A DNA stretch of 21,889 bases from JALYUA01 sp038203955 (GTDB taxonomy: Bacteria; Acidobacteriota; Thermoanaerobaculia; UBA5066; Gp7-AA6): positions 1 through 21,889 of the forward strand of contig JBBRDK010000057.1 in assembly GCA_038203955.1 (NCBI GenBank). The letters run 5' to 3'. The notes below the pieces were generated by a model. The model saw only the letters and a list, made by a program, of their open reading frames with translations. It was not told the origin of the DNA and made no database searches. Positions 7,833-15,288 of this stretch are shown here, one piece after another; positions within the stretch are counted from its first letter, which is position 1; the number at the start of each line of letters is the position of its first letter. The position numbers and the translations under genes were made by a program.

Positions 7833-8627
7833 TCAGTTCGAACCGGGTCCGGGTGTCGTCCTGGTCGACGCGCCGGGAGTCCGCGTCCGAGCGGTCCCCG
7901 TGCCTGTCCCCGTGCCGGTCCCCGTTCCCATCGAGCCCGACCCCGTGCCGGAGGGCGTCGAGCTGTAGGTCGAGCCCGAGGTGCCGGACCCCATCGAGCC
8001 GGAGCCGGTACCGGAAGGCGTCGCGCTGTACGTCGAGCCGGAGGTCCCGGAGCCCGTGGAGCCCGAACCCGAAGGTGTCGCGCTGTACGTCGAGCCGGTC
8101 GAGCCCGATCCCGTCGAGCCGTAGGTCGAGCCTGAGCCGGTGGTGCCCGTTCCCATGGAGCCCGATCCCGTGGAGCCCGCGGCGCCGGTGTTGGGGTGCT
8201 GCTTGACCCACGTCTCACACCGCTTCTGGCTCTTGAACTTCGGGCTGGAGTAGGTCTTCCAGCCGCCGTTGCGGCAGTCCGTGGCGGTCATCGGTCCGTT
8301 CGCGCTGGCGCCCGTCGAGCCCATCGTCCCGGAAGTCCCGGACCCGGTCTGGCCCATGCTGGAACCGGTCGAACCCGTCGTGCCCGAACCCGTAGAACCG
8401 TAGCTGGAACCGGAGCCCGTAGAACCCGAGCCCGTCGAGCCGTAACTGGAGCCCGAACCCGTCGAACCCGTGCCCGTCCCCGTTCCCGGGGTCGTCTGGA
8501 CGCCCGGTGTCCGGCTCATCGTCGATCCCTGGGTGGAGGACCCGGGGGTCGTCGACTGGGCGAACAGGGAGGGCGAGAGTGCCAGCGCGACCGCGGCGCC
8601 GAAGACGCTTGTCATCGATTTCTTCAT
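7833..8627 (-). CDS. Secreted Gly/Ser/Thr-rich repeat protein with a CxNGGW-type module (264 aa)
   Basis: ATG at 8627 follows an AAAGGAG site about ten bases upstream and starts a Sec signal peptide (residues 1-23, ending SLFAQ). Most of the mature protein is low-complexity Gly, Ser and Thr. In the middle (about 114-144) is a compact island, TDCRNGGWKTYSSPKFKSQ followed by RCETWVKQH, with two cysteines (118 and 137). This pattern resembles a short cysteine-pair motif that recurs in many otherwise unrelated exported bacterial proteins. After it come three repeats of about 21 residues built on STYSATPSG (about 178-238), then a TG run and an Arg-Thr tail. A six-base-pair hairpin (8647-8663) lies in the 5' leader and a strong terminator follows the gene. 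It is probably a flexible surface or envelope protein; no function can be assigned. Confidence 0.75.
   Translation of the reverse strand: MKKSMTSVFGAAVALALSPSLFAQSTTPGSSTQGSTMSRTPGVQTTPGTGTGTGSTGSGSSYGSTGSGSTGSGSSYGSTGSGTTGSTGSSMGQTGSGTSGTMGSTGASANGPMTATDCRNGGWKTYSSPKFKSQKRCETWVKQHPNTGAAGSTGSGSMGTGTTGSGSTYGSTGSGSTGSTYSATPSGSGSTGSGTSGSTYSATPSGTGSGSMGSGTSGSTYSSTPSGTGSGSMGTGTGTGTGTGTARTRTPGASTRTTPGPGSN
7914..8096 (-). repeat. In-gene tandem repeats, about 63 bases, three units
   Basis: Three consecutive units encode GSTYSATPSG or GSTYSSTPSG followed by Gly/Ser-rich spacers. The DNA is also repetitive, with recurring CTGTACGTCGAGCC and CCGGAAGGCGTCG blocks on the plus strand. Such an array can change copy number by slippage. 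Further imperfect Gly/Ser repeats lie at 8358-8474. Confidence 0.7.
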
Positions 8628-8940
8628 GAGGGCCTGTCTCCTTTCGGCGGCGTCTATCGCCGCGCAACGGAGCCATTGCAAGGGTCCTACCGCACGAACG
8701 TCGCTGCGCTCGCTGTGGGACGTGCGTTCGCCGCGGGCGACCGCACCGGCGAGCGCTCGGCCGGGTGCGGCCTCGACCGCTCGCCTCGTCCCTCCGCTCG
8801 CTTCGCTCCCGCAGCGGATGGACCGGTCAGGTGAACTAGCCGACTCGGACTGTCGAAACGGTGTGACTTTCTGCGCTCCCCGCCTCTAACTCTCAACTCT
8901 TAACTCTGAACGCTTAACCTCAACGCTCAACCTTCTTTTC
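8628..8940. other. Gene-free spacer between the repeat-protein gene and the methyltransferase gene
   Basis: No credible gene is visible in this 313-base stretch. It holds the leader of the repeat-protein gene, a small hairpin (8647-8663) and a possible weak promoter on the minus strand (TTGCAA, 17 bases, GATAGA). It also holds the heptad array at 8887-8934, next to the methyltransferase stop codon. Confidence 0.5.
8887..8934. repeat. Degenerate heptanucleotide tandem array (NAACNCT)
   Basis: Seven units run in order TAACTCT, CAACTCT, TAACTCT, GAACGCT, TAACCT (one base short), CAACGCT, CAACCTT. The array lies immediately 3' of the methyltransferase gene, in a pyrimidine- and AT-richer patch than its surroundings. 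Confidence 0.75.
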
Positions 8941-9735
8941 TCACGCCGCCGGCCGGCAGTCCTCGCATGGCAGGAAACCTGCCTCGACGGCCTGGCGGGC
9001 GGAACGGAAAGGCACGCGGTTCGACTGGCGCAGGTGCTCGAATCCGCCGCAGCTCGGCAGGCAGAAATAGCGTCCCGATTCGCTCCCCAGGTACCGGATC
9101 CCGGAAGCGGCCAGCTCTTCGAGCTCCTCCGGCGACGCGCCCTCCGAACGGAGAAGCGCGCGCTTGAGAGCGCTTCCGAAGATGTAGTCGCCGATCCTCC
9201 CATCGATCCGGACGACCCGGTGGCAGGGGATCAGGAGCGGGAGAGGATTCTTCGCGAGCGCGCTGCCGGCCGCGCGTCCCGCCTCGGGCCGCCCGATCTC
9301 CCGGGCGATCCAGCCGTACGGCCGCACCTCCCCCGTAGGGATCTCGAGCGCCTTGCGGAGGACGGCGCTCTCGAAATCCGTCAGCCCGCGCAGATCGAAG
9401 CGGAGCTCGCGCGATCCCTTTCCGGAGACCGCGCGGCGCAGGGCGGCGGAAGCCGCCCGGCTCGCGGGATAGACCGGACGCCCCAGCCGCCGCTTGAACT
9501 CCCGCTCGAACGCGCTCGCCGGGCCCGATCCCGCGCGGCGGACGAAAGAGATTCCGGCGGGTCCCTGCGCGACGTACAGCGCGCCGATCGGGGAGTCGAG
9601 CTTCCAGTAGGTGTCCGCCAGCCCGACCCGCCGCAGGACCGCGGGCGCGAGAGACGCCGGAGCGCGGACGGGGGCCTGCCGGCGCAGCGCGCGGGTGACG
9701 ACCAGAGTGTCGGAGATCGCAGCGGGACGTTTCAT
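8941..9735 (-). CDS. O6-alkylguanine-DNA methyltransferase with C-terminal Ada-type zinc domain (264 aa)
   Basis: This protein repairs O6-alkylguanine by moving the alkyl group to its own cysteine. The methyltransferase domain (about 46-200) has the PCHRV active site with Cys171 and the preceding YGWIAREIGRP..AGRA..NP motifs. It is followed at about 213-264 by a domain matching the Ada zinc-binding module: FCLPSC (Cys225, Cys229) and GFLPCEDCRP (Cys257, Cys260), so all four zinc ligands are present. In E. coli Ada this module is N-terminal and followed by an AraC-type helix-turn-helix; here the order is reversed and no such helix-turn-helix is seen. The Arg/Lys residues found around these cysteines in Ada are replaced (Leu, Gly, Glu, Asp), which argues against the same DNA contact. 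The N-terminal 45 residues resemble no domain I can name. ATG at 9735 overlaps the sigma-factor stop as ATGA, so translation is coupled. Confidence 0.9.
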   Translation of the reverse strand: MKRPAAISDTLVVTRALRRQAPVRAPASLAPAVLRRVGLADTYWKLDSPIGALYVAQGPAGISFVRRAGSGPASAFEREFKRRLGRPVYPASRAASAALRRAVSGKGSRELRFDLRGLTDFESAVLRKALEIPTGEVRPYGWIAREIGRPEAGRAAGSALAKNPLPLLIPCHRVVRIDGRIGDYIFGSALKRALLRSEGASPEELEELAASGIRYLGSESGRYFCLPSCGGFEHLRQSNRVPFRSARQAVEAGFLPCEDCRPAA

Positions 9736-10355
9736 CGGCTCACCTCCACGTGGCGCAGGCGGACGCTTCGAGAGCGGGAGAGGGAGACGCGGAGCGCGTT
9801 GACCGCGCGATGCAGGTTCGACTTGGCCGTCCCGACGGGCTGCTTCAGGACCGCGGCGACCTCGTCGACGGGCAAACCCTCGACGTACCTGAGGACGAGA
9901 GGCGCGCGGAAACGGTCCGGAAGGGCGCGGACGAGCGTCGCGATGTCGGCCCGCTCCCGCCGCCTCTCGAGCCGGCGGTCGGGGCGGCGTTCCGGATCGT
10001 CCGCGGGGTCGATCGCCGTGGATCCCTGGCTCGCCCCGCCCGTCTCCAGGGAGACGAACGGGTGACGCTTGCGCCGGAACCGGTTGCGGGCGACGTTCAG
10101 GGCAATCTGGTACAGCCAAGCGCGCAGGGCGAGACTCCGGACGCGTTCGGGCGGGTAGCCTTTGAGCGCCCGGTAGGCGCGGACGAAGGCGTCCTGGGCA
10201 ATCTCCTCCGCGTCCTCCCGGCTGGCGCACAGCCGGAAGGCAAAACCGTAGAGGCGGTCCTGATACTCGAGCACGAGCCGTTCGAAGGCGCCGTCGACAT
10301 CGAGCGCCAGAGCGTCCTCGAGACTCTTCGCGGCCGTCTCACCGTGCTGCGCCAT
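9732..10355 (-). CDS. ECF-type RNA polymerase sigma factor (207 aa)
   Basis: This protein directs RNA polymerase to a small regulon. Region 2 is at about 24-90 (AFERLVLEYQDRLYGFAFRL, DAEEIAQDAFVRAY). Region 4 is at about 138-190 (LVRALPDRFRAPLVLRYVEG, then VDEVAAVLKQPVGTAKSNLH with its helix-turn-helix). The start at 10355 gives the usual ECF length; an in-frame ATG at 10493 would add a Pro/Arg-rich extension with no family counterpart. No separate anti-sigma gene is adjacent. Instead the stop overlaps the start of the methyltransferase gene (ATGA), which makes that protein the obvious candidate partner or target. Self-regulation is suggested by a possible ECF-like promoter upstream. Confidence 0.92.
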   Translation of the reverse strand: MAQHGETAAKSLEDALALDVDGAFERLVLEYQDRLYGFAFRLCASREDAEEIAQDAFVRAYRALKGYPPERVRSLALRAWLYQIALNVARNRFRRKRHPFVSLETGGASQGSTAIDPADDPERRPDRRLERRRERADIATLVRALPDRFRAPLVLRYVEGLPVDEVAAVLKQPVGTAKSNLHRAVNALRVSLSRSRSVRLRHVEVSR

Positions 10356-10518
10356 GACCTTCGCCCTCTCACCTCCCGCGGCGCGTTCGCCGACCAGGCG
10401 GAGCCATCCGCCCGGGAAAGGAAGCGGCCGTCCGCGTGGCCTTCGCGCCGGCGCTTCGCGCTCGGATTGGGCTTCGGGGTATCGGGGGACCATCGTCGCA
10501 TGACTTCCTCCGCGGGCA

Positions 10519-10549
10519 GAAACACGGGATCCCCATCCCCGGTTGCAAC
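10519..10549 (-). promoter_or_regulatory. Possible ECF-type promoter upstream of the sigma-factor gene
   Basis: On the minus strand, GTTGCAACC is followed after about 15 bases by GTGTTT. The AACC core and short spacer are of the kind seen in self-regulated ECF promoters. It lies about 160 bases before the chosen sigma start. The match is suggestive only, and the sigma group's preferred motif is unknown. Confidence 0.25.
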
Positions 10550-10562
10550 TTTTTCTGCGGAA

Positions 10563-11339
10563 TCAGCGGAGGGAGAGAAAGACGCGGGTGCCTTCGCCTT
10601 CGAGCTCGACGCGGTTCTCTTCGATCGCGACGATCGTCATGCCGCCGACGACCCCGCCGACGGGCAGGACCCGGCCGTTTAACAGGGCCACCGGGTTGGT
10701 CTCGGAAAACACGATTCCGCCGAGCTCGATACGGGTGCCGTCGGGAGCCACGAAGACGCCCGCGGCGGCCTTCGTCCCCGGAGGCGGGGGCCGGCGGGCG
10801 GCGGGCGGCGTCTCGCCGGGGAGCAGGGTCCGCGAGCGGCTCGGCGCCGGCAGACGCGGGGACGAGGACGCGAGCGTCGCCCCGAGCGCGACGGGCGGCG
10901 GAGATCCCGACCCGCCTCGATTACGGGGCGGAGCGCTTCCTCCCGGTTCGACCGAGCCGACGTCGGAGGGGACGGCGCGGCTTCGATCGGTCTTTCCGAA
11001 GCCTTCTGAGGACGGGGCCTTTCGTGGCGCCGCCGTCGCCGCGGGAGTCTTGGTGGACCGGGGGACAGAGATCCCTCCCGCGGGCGCGCCCGCCGGCACG
11101 GGCGGCGGCGCGGCTTCGCGCGGAGGGGATCGCAGGATCCAGAGCGCCGCCGCGAGCGCCGCGATGACGCCGGCGAGCGCGGCCACGGTTCGCACCGCCG
11201 GCCCCGCCCTCCGCCTCTCGGGAAGGGGGGCATACGCCCACGGGTCCTCCGTCGAGGGGGGAGACGGGGGAGCCGCCGGACCGGGCGGGTTCGTCGTCTG
11301 CTCCCGCGCGCGCTTCAAGGCCTCGTCGATCAGGCTCAC
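10563..11339 (-). CDS. GspB/ExeB-like inner-membrane protein (258 aa)
   Basis: The N-terminus MSLIDEALKRARE is the typical opening of GspB-type proteins. A Pro-rich cytoplasmic stretch precedes one membrane helix (about 51-69). A long Pro/Ala/Ser/Arg linker leads to a C-terminal periplasmic domain at about 205-258 (VFSETNPVALLNGRVLPVGG, then MTIVAIEENRVELE), which matches the type II secretion GspB C-terminal family. In Aeromonas the A/B pair helps assemble the secretin through the peptidoglycan. The ATG overlaps the ATPase stop (ATGA at 11336-11339). No other secretion gene is in the window, so the machine it serves, type II secretion or type IV pili, cannot be told. Confidence 0.82.
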   Translation of the reverse strand: MSLIDEALKRAREQTTNPPGPAAPPSPPSTEDPWAYAPLPERRRAGPAVRTVAALAGVIAALAAALWILRSPPREAAPPPVPAGAPAGGISVPRSTKTPAATAAPRKAPSSEGFGKTDRSRAVPSDVGSVEPGGSAPPRNRGGSGSPPPVALGATLASSSPRLPAPSRSRTLLPGETPPAARRPPPPGTKAAAGVFVAPDGTRIELGGIVFSETNPVALLNGRVLPVGGVVGGMTIVAIEENRVELEGEGTRVFLSLR

Positions 11340-12148
11340 GAGGCGTCTCCCTCGAGCTCGCGAATCGCCTGCCGGATCCCCCGGGGCGTCAGGACATCGA
11401 CGCCGTTGACGAAGCCGTAGAGGAGCGCTTTATCGCAAACCGCGTTGACCAGACGCGGGATTCCGCGGGCGTACCGGTGAACGGCGCGGACCGCGGCCCG
11501 GGTGAAGTCCGGCCGCCCGTTTGCGCCGGCGACCCGGAGGCGGTGCGCCATGTACCTCTCCGTATCGTCCAGCGAGAGCGGTCGGAGGTGATACCGCACG
11601 GTGATCCGCTGGCGCAGTTGGCGGAGCCCCGGATCGTTCATCTTCTCCCGCAGCTCCGGCTGACCGAGGAGGACGATCTGGAGGAGCTTGCGCTCGTACG
11701 TCTCGATGTTCGAGAGCAACCGGATCTCCTCGAGCAACCCGGCATCCAGGTCCTGCGCTTCGTCGATGAACAGGACGACGTCGTTGCCCTGGGCGACCTG
11801 CCCGAAGAGGAAAGCGTTCAGGAGGTCGTGGTATTCGACCCGGTCGAGCTTGCCGGGACTCAGGCCGAGCTCGACCAGCACGCTGCGGAGAAGCTGCTCG
11901 ATCGTCATGATCGGGTTCAGGATGAGCGCCGTCTTCACGTTCGGTCCGAGCTCGGCTAAGACCGCCCGGCAGACGGTGGTCTTGCCGGCGCCCACTTCGC
12001 CGGTGATCTGGATGAAGCCTTTCCTCTCCCGGATGCCGAAGAGGATGTGATGGAACGCCTCCCGGTGCTGGTCGCTGAAGAAGAGAAAGCGCGGGTCCGG
12101 CGTGATGTGGAACGGCGCCTCCCGAAGTCCGTAGAAGCCCGTGTACAT
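11336..12148 (-). CDS. GspA/ExeA-like AAA ATPase (270 aa)
   Basis: The opening MYTGFYGLREAPFHITPDPR is diagnostic of the ExeA/GspA family. Walker A is GEVGAGKTT (about 50-58), Walker B is VVLFIDEAQDL (124-134), and a sensor-like LLGQPEL follows. The protein stops after the ATPase region, without the membrane segment and peptidoglycan-binding domain of the roughly 550-aa Aeromonas ExeA. This short form is common outside the Gammaproteobacteria and usually sits with a GspB-type partner, as here. It probably powers secretin or pilus assembly at the inner membrane. It is translationally coupled to the downstream membrane protein. Confidence 0.9.
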   Translation of the reverse strand: MYTGFYGLREAPFHITPDPRFLFFSDQHREAFHHILFGIRERKGFIQITGEVGAGKTTVCRAVLAELGPNVKTALILNPIMTIEQLLRSVLVELGLSPGKLDRVEYHDLLNAFLFGQVAQGNDVVLFIDEAQDLDAGLLEEIRLLSNIETYERKLLQIVLLGQPELREKMNDPGLRQLRQRITVRYHLRPLSLDDTERYMAHRLRVAGANGRPDFTRAAVRAVHRYARGIPRLVNAVCDKALLYGFVNGVDVLTPRGIRQAIRELEGDAS

Positions 12149-12313
12149 CGCCCGGACAACTTAGCACCGAGAGGAGCGCCCGACCTGCGCCCGGGAGGCG
12201 TCCCGCCGGGGGGCGGAGGCCGGCCATCGGCCGTCTCCGCTTGGCGCGACGATTGCGAGCCCGAAGGGCGGGCGGGCCCGACGCGCGCGGGAGGGTTCCC
12301 CCGGGGAGGTCCG

Positions 12314-12625
12314 ATGGCTCAGGCGGTTCCCGTCGTCGTTTATGGAGCGCTTTGGTGCGCGCAGACGAATCGCACGCGAGGGCACCTCGCCCGGATGGGC
12401 GTCCCCTGCGAATTCATCAACGTGGACGAGGACGACCAGGCGGCGGGGCTCGTCGAGGCGTGGAACGGCGGCGAGAGGCGGATCCCGTCCGTCGTTCTGT
12501 CCGCCGGCGGCGACGAAGTCGTTTTGTCCGTTCCCTCGGACGAGGAGCTCGATCGCGAGCTCGCCTCGCGCGGGCTTCTCCCGTTCGCGGGCGCGATTGC
12601 CGCGGCCGAGCCCGACCTTCCTTGA
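12314..12625 (+). CDS. Glutaredoxin-like protein with a single active-site cysteine (103 aa)
   Basis: ATG at 12314 follows GGGGAGG at close spacing. The thioredoxin-fold pattern is clear: VVVYGALWC, GVPCEFINVDED, an NGGERRIPSVV cis-proline segment (Pro58) and a C-terminal VPSDEELDRELASRGLL helix. The usual CPYC/CPDC site reads CAQT (Cys15, Thr18), so only the nucleophilic cysteine remains, as in monothiol glutaredoxins. Cys32 is a possible second thiol. It is probably a thiol-disulfide exchange protein working with a low-molecular-weight thiol. It is divergent from the GspA-like gene, with 165 bases between them. Confidence 0.8.
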   Translation: MAQAVPVVVYGALWCAQTNRTRGHLARMGVPCEFINVDEDDQAAGLVEAWNGGERRIPSVVLSAGGDEVVLSVPSDEELDRELASRGLLPFAGAIAAAEPDLP

Positions 12626-12778
12626 CCAGGCGATATCGCGCCCGACGCGACGCGCTGGTCCAGTATTCCCACGCTAATCGCTCCTTGCGACTGTCGAGGC
12701 CATCGTCAACCTGGGTACGCTCGGGCGGAACGACACCTCCGCCACCCCGACGTCGGACCTGTTCAGGGTCGGAATCCC

Positions 12779-13198
<420 letters not shown>

Positions 13199-13494
13199 GT
13201 TCTCATCCTAGAAGTTCCAGAGAGATTTCATTTGCAAGACAGTGGAGGATAGTCATGTAAGGCTTCAGAGCAATGTTACGGCGGGCATATGCGCGGCAAC
13301 CCGCGTCGTTCACTGCCACCCGGCAAGTCCGCTTGGAGGTGGCCGGTATGGGCGCTCGTTCCTGCCTCCTGGGTTTCTGACGGCTGAGTTCTTCCGCCCG
13401 TACTCACCGTAGCTGCCTTTTGGCAAATACGACGCGGCGACCTTTCGCGCTGCACGCGGGGCGCCGCCAGAGTACGCGGGGCCTCGCTGGAGAG
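13199..13494. other. Gene-free spacer, partly lower in GC
   Basis: No convincing gene is seen in this 296-base gap. The first 90 bases, upstream of the DUF1801 gene, are the most AT-rich stretch nearby and probably hold its promoter. The rest is GC-rich with no clear repeat or terminator. Confidence 0.4.
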
Positions 13495-13758
13495 CTAGAA
13501 CCCCCAGAGCGCGAGCTCGTTCAAGAGATTCGAGACGTCGGGATGCTCGGCGAGCTCCCGGTACAGCCAGCCGTGGCGCTGCTGCACGTCGGTGAGGCCG
13601 CTGCGCAGCAGTTCCCTGTCGCGCGAGGCGGCCGCCGTGCGAAGTCCTTCGACCGAGCGCCGCGCATCGTCGTCCATGCGCTCGCCGACGTTCTTGTGCA
13701 GCGAGTCGAACGCGTCGCGGACCCGCTTCTCGTGATCGTCCGAAGTGGAGTCGGCCAA
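13495..13758 (-). CDS. Small hypothetical protein, charged and helical (about 87 aa)
   Basis: I do not recognise a family. From TTG at 13758 (preceded by GGGAGGAG) the product reads MADSTSDDHEKRVRDAFDSL and continues as a charged, probably all-helical protein ending LLNELALWGF. An in-frame GTG at 13785 would add nine residues. The codon pattern fits a real gene (GC-rich third positions, acidic and basic residues spaced as in amphipathic helices). It is divergent from the DUF1579-type gene, with about 110 bases between them. It is probably a small cytoplasmic protein. Confidence 0.5.
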   Translation of the reverse strand: MADSTSDDHEKRVRDAFDSLHKNVGERMDDDARRSVEGLRTAAASRDRELLRSGLTDVQQRHGWLYRELAEHPDVSNLLNELALWGF

Positions 13759-13871
13759 CGCTCCTCCCGACGTCCATTCTCCCACCCGGCAAGAGCGCGC
13801 GCAAAGGAACCGCGCAGGAATGTGATAGCGGGCGGCGGTTCCCTGCTCCTACGCTCGCCCGCGGAGGTCGT

Positions 13872-14408
13872 ATGAAAGACACATGGCAGGCCCTCGCGCT
13901 GGCGTCGATCGTCGGAGCCGGAATCGCGCGCGCCGCGTCGGGGCAATCGGCAATGACGCCGCCGGCGCCGAGGCCCGCCACAAAGCCCTGCGCCTCGCCT
14001 GAGCACCGTCAGTTCGACTTCTGGGCCGGCCGGTGGGACGTGAAGGAGCCCGACGGCAAGGCCGCCGGGACGAACGAGATCCGCCTTCTCTTCGACGGCT
14101 GCGCCCTTCAGGAGAACTGGGCGGGGACGGACGGCAGCGTCGGAACGAGCTTGAACGTCTACGACGCGTCGAGGAAGGTGTGGCACCAGACCTGGGTGGA
14201 TCAGAGGGGCGGGCTGCTCGTCCTGGAGGGCCGCTTCGAGGGCGGAAAGATGGTCCTCAGGGGCATCACGGTGAAGAAGGACGGCCCCGTCGAAAACCGG
14301 ATCACGTGGCAGCCGCTCGGGGGAAACGTCCGTCAGCTCTGGGAGGCGTCGCGCGACTCGGGGAAGACCTGGTCGGTGGTCTTCGACGGAACCTACGTGC
14401 GGCGATAA
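13872..14408 (+). CDS. Secreted DUF1579-like protein (178 aa)
   Basis: ATG at 13872 is preceded by GGAGGT. Residues 1-25 form a signal peptide. The mature part opens with EHRQFDFWAGRWDVKEPDG, the hallmark of the DUF1579-like family, whose members are beta-barrel, lipocalin-like proteins of unknown function. NVYDASRKVWHQTWVDQRGG and an SGKTWSVVFDGTYVRR end complete the family pattern. Its last 16 bases overlap the end of the convergent AraC-type gene, so the two cannot share a conventional terminator between them. Confidence 0.8.
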   Translation: MKDTWQALALASIVGAGIARAASGQSAMTPPAPRPATKPCASPEHRQFDFWAGRWDVKEPDGKAAGTNEIRLLFDGCALQENWAGTDGSVGTSLNVYDASRKVWHQTWVDQRGGLLVLEGRFEGGKMVLRGITVKKDGPVENRITWQPLGGNVRQLWEASRDSGKTWSVVFDGTYVRR

Positions 14409-15288
14409 GGGGCAGGACCGGCGCGCGCGGCGGAGGGCGTGACGCCGAACTCGCGGCGGAACGACGCGGAGAAGTGGCTGTGGCTCGAATACCCGAGGTC
14501 GAGCGCGATGTCGGTCAATTCCGCTCGCGACTCCCGCAGGCGCTCGAGCGCCGCGGCCATCCGCAGCCGCTCGCGAAATCCGTGGAGGGTCGTTCCGGTC
14601 TCGCGGCGGAAGATCCGGCAGAGCTGAAAGGGCGACACGTCGAGCGTTCGAGCGAGCCCCGAGATTCCACCTGAGCGGCGAAAGGACCTGCCGAGCTCCG
14701 CGCGCGCTTCCTGAGCGAGCGTGCGGGACCGCCGCTGCGCCGAGGGTGTCCGCGGCGCGCCGGAGTCGCTGCCGCGATCCCGGTAGACGGCGTCGAGAAG
14801 CGTCTCGAGGACTCCCAGCATCGTCTCCTCCACTTCCCAGGAATCCGCTCGCGAGTCGGACAGGGCCTCGACGACGCTCCGCTGGCGAAAGTAGGACCGG
14901 GCATCGCTCGGACCGGAGGCGAAAACGAAGTGCCCGTTCCCGCGATCCGCCGCGTCGGGGTCGTGCGCCCGGACGGCGTCACGAACGACGTCGGGGGCGA
15001 AGGAGAACCATTCGCAGCGGTCCGGCAGGCCGTGGACGCTCTCGCGCCGGTACGCCTGGCCCGGTTGTAGTAGGTGACGAGGTCGGGGCCGGCGACGAAC
15101 GGTTCCCCGCCTTCGTGCGCGATGCGGACGAGAGTCCGAGGAAAGACGACCAGATACCCGCGCGTCGGTCCCGAATCGGAGAAACGCGGGTGATCCGGCC
15201 AGGCGCGGAACTTTCCGATCGCGAGAATCGCGCTCTCGAAGAGAAGCGTGTCGAAAGGTCTCGCCGCGGCCTCAGCGGTCCGGGTCAT
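14393..15288 (-). pseudogene. AraC-family transcriptional regulator with a one-base frameshift
   Basis: The N-terminal part (start 15288, MTRTAEAAARPFDTLLFES) gives about 75 residues of a cupin-like sensor domain up to VTYYNR. It then continues only in another frame. Inserting one G in the CCC/GGG run at about 15060-15062 restores an uninterrupted protein of about 298 residues running through RRERVHGLPDRCEWFSFAPD to the C-terminus. The C-terminal region has two helix-turn-helices (ISGLARTLDVSPFQLCRIFR; LTDIALDLGYSSHSHFSASF) followed by FGVTPSAAR, the AraC signature. The start overlaps the YpdA-like stop by 17 bases, so they form an operon. A real inactivating deletion and a homopolymer sequencing error both fit; both halves look otherwise well conserved. 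Confidence 0.8.

Noticed and set aside
7643..8206. Plus-strand open frame rich in Ser, Arg and Pro
   Set aside because: It is the antisense reading of the repeat remnant, terminator and Gly/Ser/Thr repeats.
10356..10493. N-terminal extension of the sigma factor from ATG at 10493
   Set aside because: It adds a Pro/Arg-rich stretch with no counterpart in ECF factors; the 10355 start gives normal length.
12626..12778. Possible RNA gene or short gene in the spacer after the glutaredoxin-like gene
   Set aside because: No tRNA-like T-arm, no convincing fold and only a 25-codon frame without features.
13255..13310. Possible integron-type recombination site near the DUF1801 gene (GTTACGGCGGGC-like sequence)
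   Set aside because: I could not find paired core sites with the expected symmetry, so it is not supported.
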